Under the pieces are notes generated by a model. The model saw only the letters and a list, made by a program, of their open reading frames with translations. It was not told the origin of the DNA and did not search any database. Below are positions 51,701 to 53,619 of a DNA stretch of 64,000 bases, piece by piece. The DNA is taken from assembly GCA_028023455.1 (NCBI GenBank), contig JAQFVV010000151.1:1023001-1087000 (forward strand). Direction: 5' to 3'. The stretch's first letter is position 1. Every line of letters starts with the position of its first letter. The position numbers and the translations under genes are program-made. This DNA comes from Epiperipatus broadwayi. Its lineage: Eukaryota > Onychophora > Udeonychophora > Euonychophora > Peripatidae.

Positions 51701-53614
51701 TTATTTTAAAATATAGTAAACAGCAAAACATCTGACTTTCATAGCTATTAAATATGCTTTAAACAATATTCTTTTTTTTCCCTATAACTTTTTCCTCTTA
51801 TAGAAATATAATAATAGTCTTGTTATCAAGAAATTAGGATCTCTAATTATTTTGACATTTTTAAATCAGTATCAACTTTTAGTAAGTTCTTTGTAAAACT
51901 TTTAGCATTATACTTAGAAAATATTTTAATATGTAAAATATAACTATCAAATTGAGAAAGGATTATAAAAAAAGAATAAAATTTATGTGCTTTCAATCTA
52001 AACTGAAAACACTTTATTAATGCATATAATCGCATAAGCACTCAGAGGCAAAAAGAAGTCTGCCGAATATTGTAAAATTTGAAAATTTGGATATTTTTTG
52101 GGTTTGTTTATTTACATTTTCATTTGTTTATTTACATTTTTCTTTGGATCGCATATAACTGAAGCTTTGTAGTTAAATACAGCTCAGTTCAGGGTTACTC
52201 TGTATTTAAATGATGAATAGATATCATTAAATCTGTTATCTGTAATTTTTAGAGTTCCATGTTTTTCTGAATCTACTATTTATTTTCGCCATTTCCTTGA
52301 AAAACAATAATGATTTCACTGTACTTAAAACAAAAAATAAACATTGTATGCTATATAATCTTGTTTATATTTTATGTGTAGAGAATGATGATTATCATAA
52401 ATAGTCAAAACGAATCAAATCAATAGTAAAAGACAGAATTAATTTGGAATAATATTCATAAACATTTAGAGAGAAAGAAATAAAGGTTGAATTTTTCTAA
52501 AAATATTTAACAATTTATCTAGGTAGCAGAAACATTTCAACATATAACTACAATGTATGAATGAGAGATTGTAATATATATCAAAGCAATTCAAAACACA
52601 ACCCACATGCAGCCCATATTGAAGATTTGTGTGGATCATCTAGAAATTTTGACTTTTTTAAGCGAAAAAAATTAAATACCAATTTAAATCGAAGGTTCAT
52701 TAGATATTTTAATTCTATCACTAATCAATAACCTTGATGTTGATATTATTATCTGATGTTTTATATCACTATGTACCCATCCATTTTTTAAATATAAGTT
52801 GGTTAAAGAAGTGGTCTTGCACTGTTTAATAAGCAAAGCCAAACTAGCACAAAGCTGTGCTTAATAAATAATTGCAACTTTACATAAATAATTATTGTAG
52901 AGTGATAATTATTTATTAAATGCACAGGAAGTATATGTAAATACTTTTAAGGCAGGCTGTATCCAATGCGCCTTGAAATTTATAACAGTCAAGCAATATC
53001 TTTATTTTGTCGATAGAGGGATCTCTCAAACCACGACACAAGATAGCGACTTTTATAAAGATAAGAGTGGCCGTCTTATCTTTAACCTAACTTTCCATTT
53101 ATATAAGTCAATCTGAAGCATCTTGATTTGGGTGCATGAAGCTATTGTTCTCTCCACTGTTTAAGTCCACTATTTATTGTATTTTGTCTGTTGGTTTCAA
53201 CAAAAACTTTTATAAACATCATAACGTTCCCTTTTTTATAATATTATGCTATTGTAATTATTATTTTGAATGCAGCTCTCAGGTACTTTTTTTTTAATGT
53301 AGCCCTTAGATTATTTAAAGTTGGACAACTTTGATATACATGATATAAAATTATAATTTATCTCATCATTCAGATATATACATTTCCTTTTAACAATGCA
53401 CAACTTCTGATACTTACTGCCAGTCATAAACAGCATCAAAGGTGAAGGTTTTAGGAGGTTCTCCCGGAGAAGATTTTGGATTGTGTACTTCAATCACGCC
53501 TCGAGAAGGATACATATCCACAACCCGTGTGTATCCTTCACTGGCCTCATGCTCATTCATCGGTCTACATCTTACCACTACTTTCACACTCTCAGAGCCC
53601 TTGGCAGACTTAGA
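3669..53614 (-). CDS. KIF3B: Kinesin-2 motor subunit, KIF3B-type (partial, 9 exons)
   Basis: Nine minus-strand exons: 53614-53418, 46389-46265, 25228-25104, 25006-24923, 14541-14462, 14379-14310, 11419-11327, 6114-5982, 3756-3669. All have GT donors and AG acceptors and the phases are fully compatible. Together they encode about 331 residues of a kinesin motor. They contain the P-loop GQTGTGKT, switch I NEHSSRSH, switch II DLAGSE and the [11 protein letters not shown] microtubule-binding helix. Loop 11 ([16 protein letters not shown]) lacks the long insertion of KIF3C, and the N-terminus ([23 protein letters not shown]) matches KIF3B rather than KIF3A. From family knowledge, KIF3B pairs with KIF3A and the adaptor KAP3 as heterotrimeric kinesin-2, which drives anterograde intraflagellar transport and other plus-end cargo transport. 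The initiator Met and everything after 'LTTLR' (neck linker, coiled coil, tail) lie outside the visible exons. No stop or frameshift interrupts the visible reading frame, so the gene looks functional. Confidence 0.92.
3760..5975. other. KIF3B intron between exons 9 and 8
   Basis: About 2.2 kb of AT-rich sequence with a short AC microsatellite (4675-4689). No family relationship recognised to the other repeats of the window. Confidence 0.6.
5982..6114 (-). CDS. KIF3B: KIF3B exon 8: alpha-4/alpha-5 microtubule interface
   Basis: 133 nt, acceptor ttataaacag, donor CAAG|gtaaag, phase 1 at the end. It encodes [20 protein letters not shown], then [20 protein letters not shown] and RLLQ. These are the relay helix, loop 12 and alpha-5 sequences that contact tubulin. 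The downstream intron to exon 9 is about 2.2 kb. Confidence 0.95.
6205..6660 (-). pseudogene. RTE-like LINE 3' fragment
   Basis: Minus-strand translation with stops gives blocks resembling the C-terminal end of RTE-type reverse transcriptases: [29 protein letters not shown], and [16 protein letters not shown] near the end. The element 3' end is marked by a short (ATG)n-like tail at about 6225. Related fragments lie at 23056-27440. The copy is inactive and has lost the endonuclease and catalytic RT regions. Confidence 0.6.
6811..7370. mobile_element. Foldback element M2, copy a
   Basis: Arms of roughly 230-270 bp in inverted orientation. Left-arm blocks such as TTTTAATAAACTTGC and TTAGTTCACAAATTAATCAA recur as reverse complements at about 7340-7360 and 7170-7195. 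A second copy lies at 50655-51290. No coding capacity. Likely a non-autonomous foldback or MITE-type element. Confidence 0.6.
7380..8310. other. Intron sequence, nothing recognised
   Basis: AT-rich sequence inside the 5.2-kb intron between exons 8 and 7. No repeat or coding similarity seen. Confidence 0.55.
8318..8510. repeat. Small foldback repeat
   Basis: Inverted arms: AACTTCCAATGAG (near 8317) pairs with CTCATTGGAAGTT (near 8485-8500), and TACTATCCAT pairs with ATGGATAGTA. The centre holds CCAGTCTCTCTCACACTAC versus a degenerate TAGGGTGAGAGGCTGGTCTG. MITE-like. Confidence 0.55.
9079..9617. mobile_element. MITE-like element M1, copy a
   Basis: About 540 bp with inverted termini: left TGACTCTTTCTCCAAGCTGCC is mirrored by the reverse complement of right-end GGCGAGAGAAATAGTCAAC, and the following CATCTTTGAATCATGGCATG is mirrored by the region around 9540-9560. 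Homologous copies are at 20699-21238 and 46860-47356. No transposase. Boundaries are approximate. Confidence 0.65.
9655..9700 (+). repeat. Degenerate family F core
   Basis: CAGTGACAAAGGTCACAGACCAAAAACTAATTTGAGGATAT-like stretch, a strongly decayed version of the family F core. Confidence 0.35.
9705..10610. other. Intron sequence, nothing recognised
   Basis: AT-rich with short homopolymer runs. No supported feature. Confidence 0.55.
10617..10925 (-). repeat. Family H hammerhead repeat, copy H2 (single)
   Basis: About 310 bp homologous to H1 and to the 58330-59690 copies. The hammerhead core is on the minus strand at 10710-10768. The tRNA-like region next to it (10620-10670) is more diverged than in the other copies. 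It lies in the intron between exons 8 and 7, co-oriented with KIF3B transcription. Confidence 0.75.
10710..10768 (-). ncRNA. Hammerhead ribozyme motif (type I), H2
   Basis: Minus strand, in order: AUAAUC, UGU bulge, ACCAA (stem I 5' side), CUGAUGA, stem II GUGCU-GGUUU-AGCAU (five pairs, outermost G-U), GAAA, stem III UA-CA-UA, UA cleavage dinucleotide, then UUGGU-GAUUAU (stem I 3' side). Stem I therefore has 5 plus 6 pairs around a 3-nt bulge. Every core residue matches the hammerhead consensus. Confidence 0.8.
11327..11419 (-). CDS. KIF3B: KIF3B exon 7: switch II
   Basis: 93 nt, 31 codons in phase 0, acceptor catttttttag-like. It encodes [20 protein letters not shown] then [17 protein letters not shown] is switch II. 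The donor is GTG|gtttgt, which is weaker than the other donors. I chose it because it keeps one residue between TGA and GERLKEA, as in all kinesin-2 proteins; using the earlier gt would delete that residue. Confidence 0.92.
11515..11699. repeat. Near-perfect 88-bp inverted repeat
   Basis: Left arm 11515-11602 and right arm 11612-11699 are nearly exact reverse complements around a 9-nt loop (key blocks AGTAATATTTACTAAGGCAA, AAACCTTTAAGCATGTG, GGTCTTAACCACAAGCTT). It lies about 95 bp upstream of KIF3B exon 7 on the minus strand. A decayed half-copy occurs at 62350-62436. Confidence 0.8.
12000..13130. other. Intron sequence, nothing recognised
   Basis: Unremarkable AT-rich intron DNA between exons 7 and 6. 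Confidence 0.5.
13140..13400 (-). repeat. Family F repeat with hammerhead-like core
   Basis: Homologous to the repeats at 41740-42610 (shared blocks CTAACTTAAGTAGCCATATGGGACTGAA-like and the core). Minus-strand core at 13218-13190 reads CUGAUGA, AAGC-CAGA-GCUA, GAAAC, UG, GUC. Consensus core letters are all present, but stem II has only three Watson-Crick pairs with an A-A apposition at its base, so self-cleavage is uncertain. Confidence 0.6.
14071..14158. repeat. 44-bp tandem duplication
   Basis: Two 44-bp units, 14071-14114 and 14115-14158, differing at one position (GCTACAG versus GCTGCAG). A recent local duplication in the KIF3B intron. Confidence 0.9.
14310..14379 (-). CDS. KIF3B: KIF3B exon 6: switch I
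   Basis: 70 nt, acceptor ttttttttag, donor GAG|gtaaag. It completes a Gly codon and then encodes [12 protein letters not shown], the switch I loop that senses the gamma phosphate, and [11 protein letters not shown]. It is the shortest visible exon. The tandemly duplicated 44-bp repeat at 14071-14158 lies about 150 bp downstream in the intron. Confidence 0.95.
14462..14541 (-). CDS. KIF3B: KIF3B exon 5
   Basis: 80 nt, acceptor gtttcag, donor GTCGG|gtatac, phase 2 at the end. It encodes [20 protein letters not shown] then NQNRSVG, the alpha-3 helix leading to switch I. The [16 protein letters not shown] wording is close to that of KIF3B across animals. An 82-nt intron separates it from exon 6. 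Confidence 0.95.
14840..14950. repeat. 30-bp perfect inverted repeat (hairpin)
   Basis: 14840-14869 and 14921-14950 are exact reverse complements (blocks AAAGAATCATTTTT and AAATAAACCTGTAAAT), with a 51-nt loop. MITE-like. Confidence 0.85.
15000..15645. other. Intron sequence, nothing recognised
   Basis: AT-rich sequence within the 10.4-kb intron between exons 5 and 4. Confidence 0.5.
15655..16040 (-). pseudogene. Probable LINE reverse-transcriptase C-terminal relic
   Basis: Minus-strand reading gives [20 protein letters not shown] then [10 protein letters not shown], resembling the 'L.YG.E.W.L' block that follows the RT domain in LINEs. More C-rich on the plus strand than its surroundings. 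Heavily decayed and less certain than the RTE-like fragments near 24 kb. Confidence 0.4.
16640..16812. repeat. Degenerate tandem repeat, about 50-bp period
   Basis: Four diverged units recognisable by CATTGG..CCAAGAACTGTAA, CATTGGGCAGCCAAGAACTG, CATTGTGGTACCAAGAACTA and ATTATGCACTAAAGACTATA. Confidence 0.5.
16930..17980. other. Intron sequence, nothing recognised
   Basis: AT-rich; no supported feature. Confidence 0.5.
17985..18330. repeat. Foldback repeat with internal duplication
   Basis: Outer blocks GAAGATGATTTTAGCAGAATAA and TTATGAAGTAAA recur inverted near 18280-18330. Internally GATTAACCACCAGC occurs twice (18163 and 18225). Non-coding, probably a MITE. Confidence 0.45.
18340..20690. 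other. Intron sequence, nothing recognised
   Basis: 2.3 kb of AT-rich DNA with no supported gene or repeat family. The short open frames near 20.1-20.4 kb show no family resemblance. Confidence 0.5.
20699..21238. mobile_element. MITE-like element M1, copy b
   Basis: About 540 bp. Left end AAAAAGATGACTGGTTCTC then TCTCCAAGCTGCC; right end is the reverse complement of a similar sequence (GGCGCTGCAGATAGCTTAGA, then AAGAATGAG...). Ends 16 bp before the direct repeat that flanks the Penelope-like element. Confidence 0.65.
21299..21627 (-). repeat. Inverted copy of the PLE-1 3' end
   Basis: Encodes on the minus strand the last residues of the GIY-YIG ORF (from [10 protein letters not shown] to SKRWTI) and the 3' UTR with the motif GAAAGCGCTTAGCC. 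Nearly identical to 22547-22873, which implies it was formed in the same insertion event. Confidence 0.85.
21628..22732 (+). CDS. Penelope-like RT/GIY-YIG polyprotein, N-terminally truncated
   Basis: Open frame to the TAA at 22730. An ATG at 21656 gives 358 residues, but the frame is open from 21628 and the protein is clearly the C-terminal part of a longer one. Counting from that Met: [10 protein letters not shown] (23-32, RT motif before the palm), YVDDIF (61-66, catalytic Asp pair), then a conserved linker ([19 protein letters not shown]) and a GIY-YIG nuclease with HVVYRLACP (252-260), YYGET (268-272), R279, H283 and KEAWYI / INRR near 331-346. The RT copies RNA; the nuclease nicks the target. 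No stop interrupts it, so insertion is fairly recent. Missing the RT N-terminal motifs. Confidence 0.85.
23056..23318 (-). pseudogene. RTE-like LINE 3' fragment
   Basis: Minus-strand reading [34 protein letters not shown] and [16 protein letters not shown] is the C-terminal tail of RTE-type LINE polyproteins. It ends in a (GAT)n tail, seen as (CAT)7 on the plus strand at 23063-23084. The frame is intact over 77 residues, but everything upstream is missing. Confidence 0.75.
23945..24200 (+). pseudogene. Decayed RTE-like LINE 3' fragment
   Basis: Degenerate counterpart of the neighbouring copies: [26 protein letters not shown], then a tail resembling [10 protein letters not shown] followed by AATGATGAT. 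Contains frameshifts. Confidence 0.6.
24255..24732 (+). pseudogene. RTE-like LINE 3' fragment (best preserved)
   Basis: Two overlapping frames: first [31 protein letters not shown] and [11 protein letters not shown] (24283-24440), then after a frameshift [40 protein letters not shown] (to 24654), a stop, and [16 protein letters not shown]. Ends in TGATGATGATGATG, the short repeat tail typical of RTE elements. Lies 190 bp downstream of KIF3B exon 4. Confidence 0.75.
24923..25006 (-). CDS. KIF3B: KIF3B exon 4
   Basis: 84 nt, exactly 28 codons in phase 0, acceptor tttctttag, donor AAA|gtaatg. It encodes [20 protein letters not shown] followed by PDTGVFVK. The NEEVRDLL/EEIRDLL element followed by the KEKPDTGV strand is typical of KIF3B orthologues. 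A 10.4-kb intron follows. Confidence 0.95.
25104..25228 (-). CDS. KIF3B: KIF3B exon 3: loop 5 to alpha-3 region
   Basis: 125 nt, acceptor tttattcag, donor CAG|gtacag, phase 0 at the end. It encodes (G)[19 protein letters not shown], then [22 protein letters not shown]. The split Gly codon completes the TMEG motif of exon 2. The intron to the next exon is only 97 nt, in sharp contrast to the 21-kb intron before this one. RTE-like LINE fragments and a foldback repeat lie within a few hundred bases on both sides. Confidence 0.95.
25360..25570. repeat. Foldback repeat upstream of exon 3
   Basis: GAGAAGGAAAAAGTTTATGA with TATTTATTTATTTTTATTAAG (25438 on) is mirrored by the reverse complement at 25515-25565 (ending TTTCTTTCTCCAT), around GTTTTGGTTTTACAAACCAAAAAC. 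A direct third copy of one arm lies at 25360-25435. Confidence 0.65.
25775..26133 (+). pseudogene. Decayed RTE-like LINE 3' fragment
   Basis: Same order as 24255-24732 but with stops and deletions: [19 protein letters not shown], a degenerate [32 protein letters not shown], and a GATGATGATGA tail at 26123-26133. Confidence 0.65.
26945..27145 (-). pseudogene. Decayed RTE-like LINE 3' fragment
   Basis: Plus strand begins ATCATCAGTCCATTGCAGGATG, the reverse complement of the conserved LINE tail ('ILQWI..'). The body resembles the minus strand of 23056-23318 with many substitutions. Confidence 0.55.
27195..27440 (-). pseudogene. Decayed RTE-like LINE 3' fragment
   Basis: Another minus-oriented tail: TCCATTACAGCATCAAGGTC then CTCCAAGTTCAATTT, ending in the 'WAGHI' region near 27410. 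Two such tails in a row suggest separate insertions or a duplication. Confidence 0.55.
27830..27935. other. GC-richer island of unknown nature
   Basis: A stretch near 50% GC in the middle of AT-rich DNA (contains CTGTTCCGGGCTGTGCGG, GCAACCCTGGGCTG, GCCGTTCGCTCTGAC). No ORF, tRNA or family recognised. Adjacent sequence 27990-28400 is a dispersed repeat. Confidence 0.4.
27990..28400. repeat. Dispersed repeat shared with 60.1 kb and 62.6 kb
   Basis: Blocks such as TTTAGCAGCCACCTTTTAC, CAGATCTAAACCCAGTTCA, ACCATTTCCTATGCTTAC and TAGTAATCAATGGATGCAAA occur in the same order at 62600-62890. Partial copy at 60115-60215. This is the upstream part of the element whose downstream part carries the family F core. 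Confidence 0.65.
28685..28800. repeat. Two decayed family F cores, divergent
   Basis: Minus-oriented TTGATAAAGGCAAAAGCCGGAAACCAGTCTGAG-like core (28735-28697) and plus-oriented GATGAAAGCCAGAAATCAATCTG (28758-28780) form a small inverted pair. Core residues are mutated. Confidence 0.45.
28805..29395. other. Intron sequence, nothing recognised
   Basis: AT-rich; no supported feature. Confidence 0.5.
29405..29935. repeat. Foldback repeat
   Basis: Left-arm block ATGTAAACTAATACAA (29431-29446) pairs with TTGTATTAGTTTACAT (near 29850), and GTAGCTCAAACGTAGATGAA (near 29677) pairs with TTCATCTACATTTGAGCTA (near 29910). The arms are nested and imperfect. Confidence 0.55.
29950..31085. other. Intron sequence, nothing recognised
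   Basis: AT-rich; TTAATTAATTA-type runs near 30.6 kb. The open frame at 30746-31018 has no family resemblance. Confidence 0.5.
31091..31391. mobile_element. Short insertion with 35-bp inverted ends and exact 93-bp duplication
   Basis: Direct repeat ATTTAATGTGATTAA at 31091-31105 and 31377-31391 suggests a target duplication. Inside, inverted ends 31103-31137 and 31307-31341 (TAGCTAAGCAGCATTAAGCT...) differ at one base. Between them a 93-bp unit is present twice without any difference (31116-31208, 31209-31301). Non-coding; the recurring [17 protein letters not shown] in one frame is just the duplication. Confidence 0.75.
31895..33000 (+). other. Possible decayed transposon-derived coding DNA
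   Basis: Several short coding-like stretches in shifting frames (for example VDLRDLM near 31977-31997, [11 protein letters not shown] near 32728-32760, [15 protein letters not shown] near 32791-32835). The composition is less skewed than in the flanks. I cannot assign a family with confidence; a hAT or similar transposon-derived gene is possible. Confidence 0.25.
33180..33345 (+). pseudogene. Penelope-like GIY-YIG fragment
   Basis: [20 protein letters not shown] followed by [13 protein letters not shown] and KKFKETDH corresponds to the second half of the GIY-YIG domain of the lineage at 39590-40000 ([30 protein letters not shown]). About 85% similar over the shared part. The first half of the domain and the RT are missing. 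Confidence 0.6.
33795..34150. mobile_element. Foldback element with about 160-bp arms
   Basis: Left TCAAGAATAGAAG, CTTTAAGCTTTTGACGTTTA and ATTAGCCAGATGAAAACATA are mirrored by CATCTGGCTGATAT (near 34005), AAACATCAAAAGCTTAAGGA (34066) and TCTATTCTTGACC (34109). Both arms end in a tgaataa-like block. Non-coding. Confidence 0.7.
34160..35560. other. Intron sequence, nothing recognised
   Basis: AT-rich with T- and A-runs; no supported feature. Confidence 0.5.
35567..36240 (+). pseudogene. Penelope-like element PLE-2, GIY-YIG end only
   Basis: Open frame from 35567 to the TAA at 36113, beginning inside the protein ([19 protein letters not shown], equivalent to [11 protein letters not shown] of PLE-1). 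It covers the linker ([16 protein letters not shown]) and the whole GIY-YIG nuclease: [40 protein letters not shown]. The apparent start at 35624 is TTG and not a real start. The 3' UTR shares GCTATGAGTATGAG and CTCGAAAGCGCTTAGC with PLE-1. About 55-60% protein identity to PLE-1, so a different subfamily. 5'-truncated. Confidence 0.75.
36260..37480. other. Intron sequence, nothing recognised
   Basis: AT-rich; no supported feature. Confidence 0.5.
37490..37860. repeat. Degenerate tandem repeats
   Basis: Two sets: GGATTTACTAATGGCGGAATT / GGATTACTAAATATGAAAGCTG (about 55-80 bp apart) and AAGGACAAACATAGGTTTTTTT / AAGAACAAACTTAATAGTTT, each followed by GATTGTGGATTTGACAT / GATTGTGAATTTGACAT and AGACA (about 80-105 bp apart). 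Confidence 0.45.
38636..38745 (-). repeat. Family S tail fragment
   Basis: Minus orientation of the conserved 3' tail: GAATATTTAAATAAAGTTAAA, TTTTTCTAAAGACATTCAAT, then TTAGATGATGGAAAT. The head is missing. Confidence 0.65.
38750..39585. other. Intron sequence, nothing recognised
   Basis: AT-rich; no supported feature. Confidence 0.5.
39590..40000 (+). pseudogene. Penelope-like element PLE-3, GIY-YIG relic
   Basis: Read through several frameshifts and stops: [18 protein letters not shown] (linker), [11 protein letters not shown] (decayed Cys-containing GIY-YIG start), [39 protein letters not shown] and KILNREKK followed by [10 protein letters not shown]. This matches the C-terminal nuclease of a Penelope lineage with 'C.CG..Y.G.T...' spacing, distinct from PLE-1 and PLE-2. 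It runs directly into a family S 3' end (40071-40392), which shows family S belongs to this lineage. Confidence 0.65.
40071..40392 (+). repeat. Family S: PLE-3 3' end with tRNA-like boxes and hammerhead-like core
   Basis: In order: CGTATATGAAATTTCT, an A-box-like TGGCTCAGTTGGTTA (40118-40132), a B-box-like GGTTTGATTCC (40176-40186), CTGAAGA (40222-40228), a hairpin AGAG...CCTCT, CGAAAC (40250-40255), then a conserved tail with AATAAAG and TTCTAAAGACATTCAAT. Copies without the ORF occur at 48412-48905, 60957-61258, 61312-61615 and 63178-63500. Confidence 0.7.
40400..41730. other. Intron sequence, nothing recognised
   Basis: AT-rich. Short GC-richer patch near 41270-41440 without a supported ORF. 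Confidence 0.45.
41858..41894 (-). ncRNA. Hammerhead-like core, family F, direct copy 1
   Basis: Minus strand: CUGAGAUGA, GC-CAUAA-GC, UCGAAAA, CAAUUG, GUC. Two extra bases in the CUGA..GA core element compared with the copies at 13190 and 62956, so probably inactive. Confidence 0.45.
42254..42287 (-). ncRNA. Hammerhead-like core, family F, direct copy 2
   Basis: Minus strand: CUGAGGU then stem II GAGC-CAUAA-GCUC (four perfect pairs), GAAA, stem III arms around CAAUUGG, GUC. Fold is hammerhead-like, but the invariant GA of the first core strand reads differently. Confidence 0.45.
42416..42449 (+). ncRNA. Hammerhead-like core, family F, inverted copy
   Basis: Plus strand: CUGAAGU, GAGC-CAUAA-GCUC, GAAA, CCAAUUGG (self-complementary stem III), UC. 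Same deviation from the CUGANGA consensus as copy 2. Confidence 0.45.
42620..44730. other. Intron sequence, nothing recognised
   Basis: AT-rich with a 22-nt T run (42700-42721), a C run near 42921 and a G run near 44369. No gene supported. Confidence 0.5.
44736..45015. mobile_element. Foldback element with about 100-bp arms
   Basis: Left AATAAGAGATGCGTAACATA, ACATACAATCAA and TCTAGCATAATTATGCTGAAT are mirrored by ATTCAGTGTAATTATGCTAGA (44936), TTGATTGTACGTATATTACA and CATCTCTTATTC (44996-45007). Non-coding MITE-like repeat. Confidence 0.75.
45260..45605. repeat. Degenerate tandem repeat
   Basis: Four units marked by GATCCAGAAATGTTTAG, GATCCAGAAATCTTTAAC, GATCCAGAAACCTTTATTCC and GATCCAGAAACCTTTATCGC at about 45271, 45350, 45475 and 45587. 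Units also share CA(A)GAAGTGA-like segments. Confidence 0.55.
46265..46389 (-). CDS. KIF3B: KIF3B exon 2: P-loop
   Basis: 125 nt, acceptor atttctag, donor GAAG|gtaaac, entering in phase 2 and leaving in phase 1. It encodes (H)[18 protein letters not shown], then [18 protein letters not shown] and [13 protein letters not shown] is the Walker A ATP-binding loop. An open frame extends past both splice sites, but the sequence there stops resembling kinesin exactly at the GT and AG. Flanked by introns of about 7.0 kb upstream and 21.0 kb downstream. Confidence 0.95.
46860..47356. mobile_element. MITE-like element M1, copy c
   Basis: About 500 bp with long inverted ends (about 130-150 bp, imperfect): CTATTCGCAACAAAAAATTT, AAGGTGCTACCATGTCTGGA and TCATGAATTATGAC on the left are mirrored by CGTAATTCATGATCGAGACA, TGCCTTAAAACTTTTGTTAC and GAATAG on the right. 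Relatives at 9079 and 20699. Confidence 0.7.
47370..48405. other. Intron sequence, nothing recognised
   Basis: AT-rich. A short fragment near 47530-47570 resembles the end of foldback element M2. Confidence 0.45.
48412..48905. repeat. Family S inverted pair (palindrome)
   Basis: Minus-oriented S copy (48412-48633) and plus-oriented copy (48666-48905) are reverse complements around a loop of about 30 nt. Each carries the tail AATAAAG, the CTGAAGAAGAGTG core and CCAGCA...; the arms also share AACTTCTATG.GAATAC.GTCA. The tRNA-like B box is altered. Confidence 0.75.
49535..49680. repeat. Palindromic MITE-like repeat
   Basis: Perfect inner hairpin TAAGGTGGCTTA (49592-49603) / TAAGCCACCTTA (49608-49619), extended outward by imperfect arms (TATCTATATACACTGA against GCACATATAGATATA). 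Confidence 0.75.
49690..50645. other. Intron sequence, nothing recognised
   Basis: Very AT-rich, with T and A runs; no supported feature. Confidence 0.5.
50655..51290. mobile_element. Foldback element M2, copy b
   Basis: Homologous to 6811-7370. Left CTCATAATGAATCATTTG, TAAATAAACTTGCAAATAC and TTAGTTCACAAAATAATCA are mirrored by TTAATTTATGAACTAAGA (51098) and GTATTTGCAAGTTTATTTT (51252). It has an extra 150-bp centre absent from copy a, itself with inverted sequence resembling the upstream flank. Confidence 0.6.
51300..53410. other. Intron between exons 1 and 2, nothing recognised
   Basis: About 2.1 kb next to exon 1. AT-rich, no repeat family recognised. The last bases contain the KIF3B donor gtaagt. 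Confidence 0.5.
53418..53614 (-). CDS. KIF3B: KIF3B exon 1 of those visible: motor N-terminus
   Basis: 197 nt. The acceptor is a pyrimidine tract ending ttcttttag; the donor is CA|gtaagt, leaving phase 2. It encodes [20 protein letters not shown] through FTFDAVYDW, the first beta strand of the kinesin fold (VVVRCRP) up to the start of the nucleotide pocket. An in-frame TAG overlaps the acceptor and no ATG precedes the conserved sequence, so the initiator Met must come from an upstream exon ending in phase 0, probably with ATG or a few codons right at the splice junction. The split codon joins the next exon as His. Confidence 0.93.
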
Positions 53615-53619
53615 CTAAA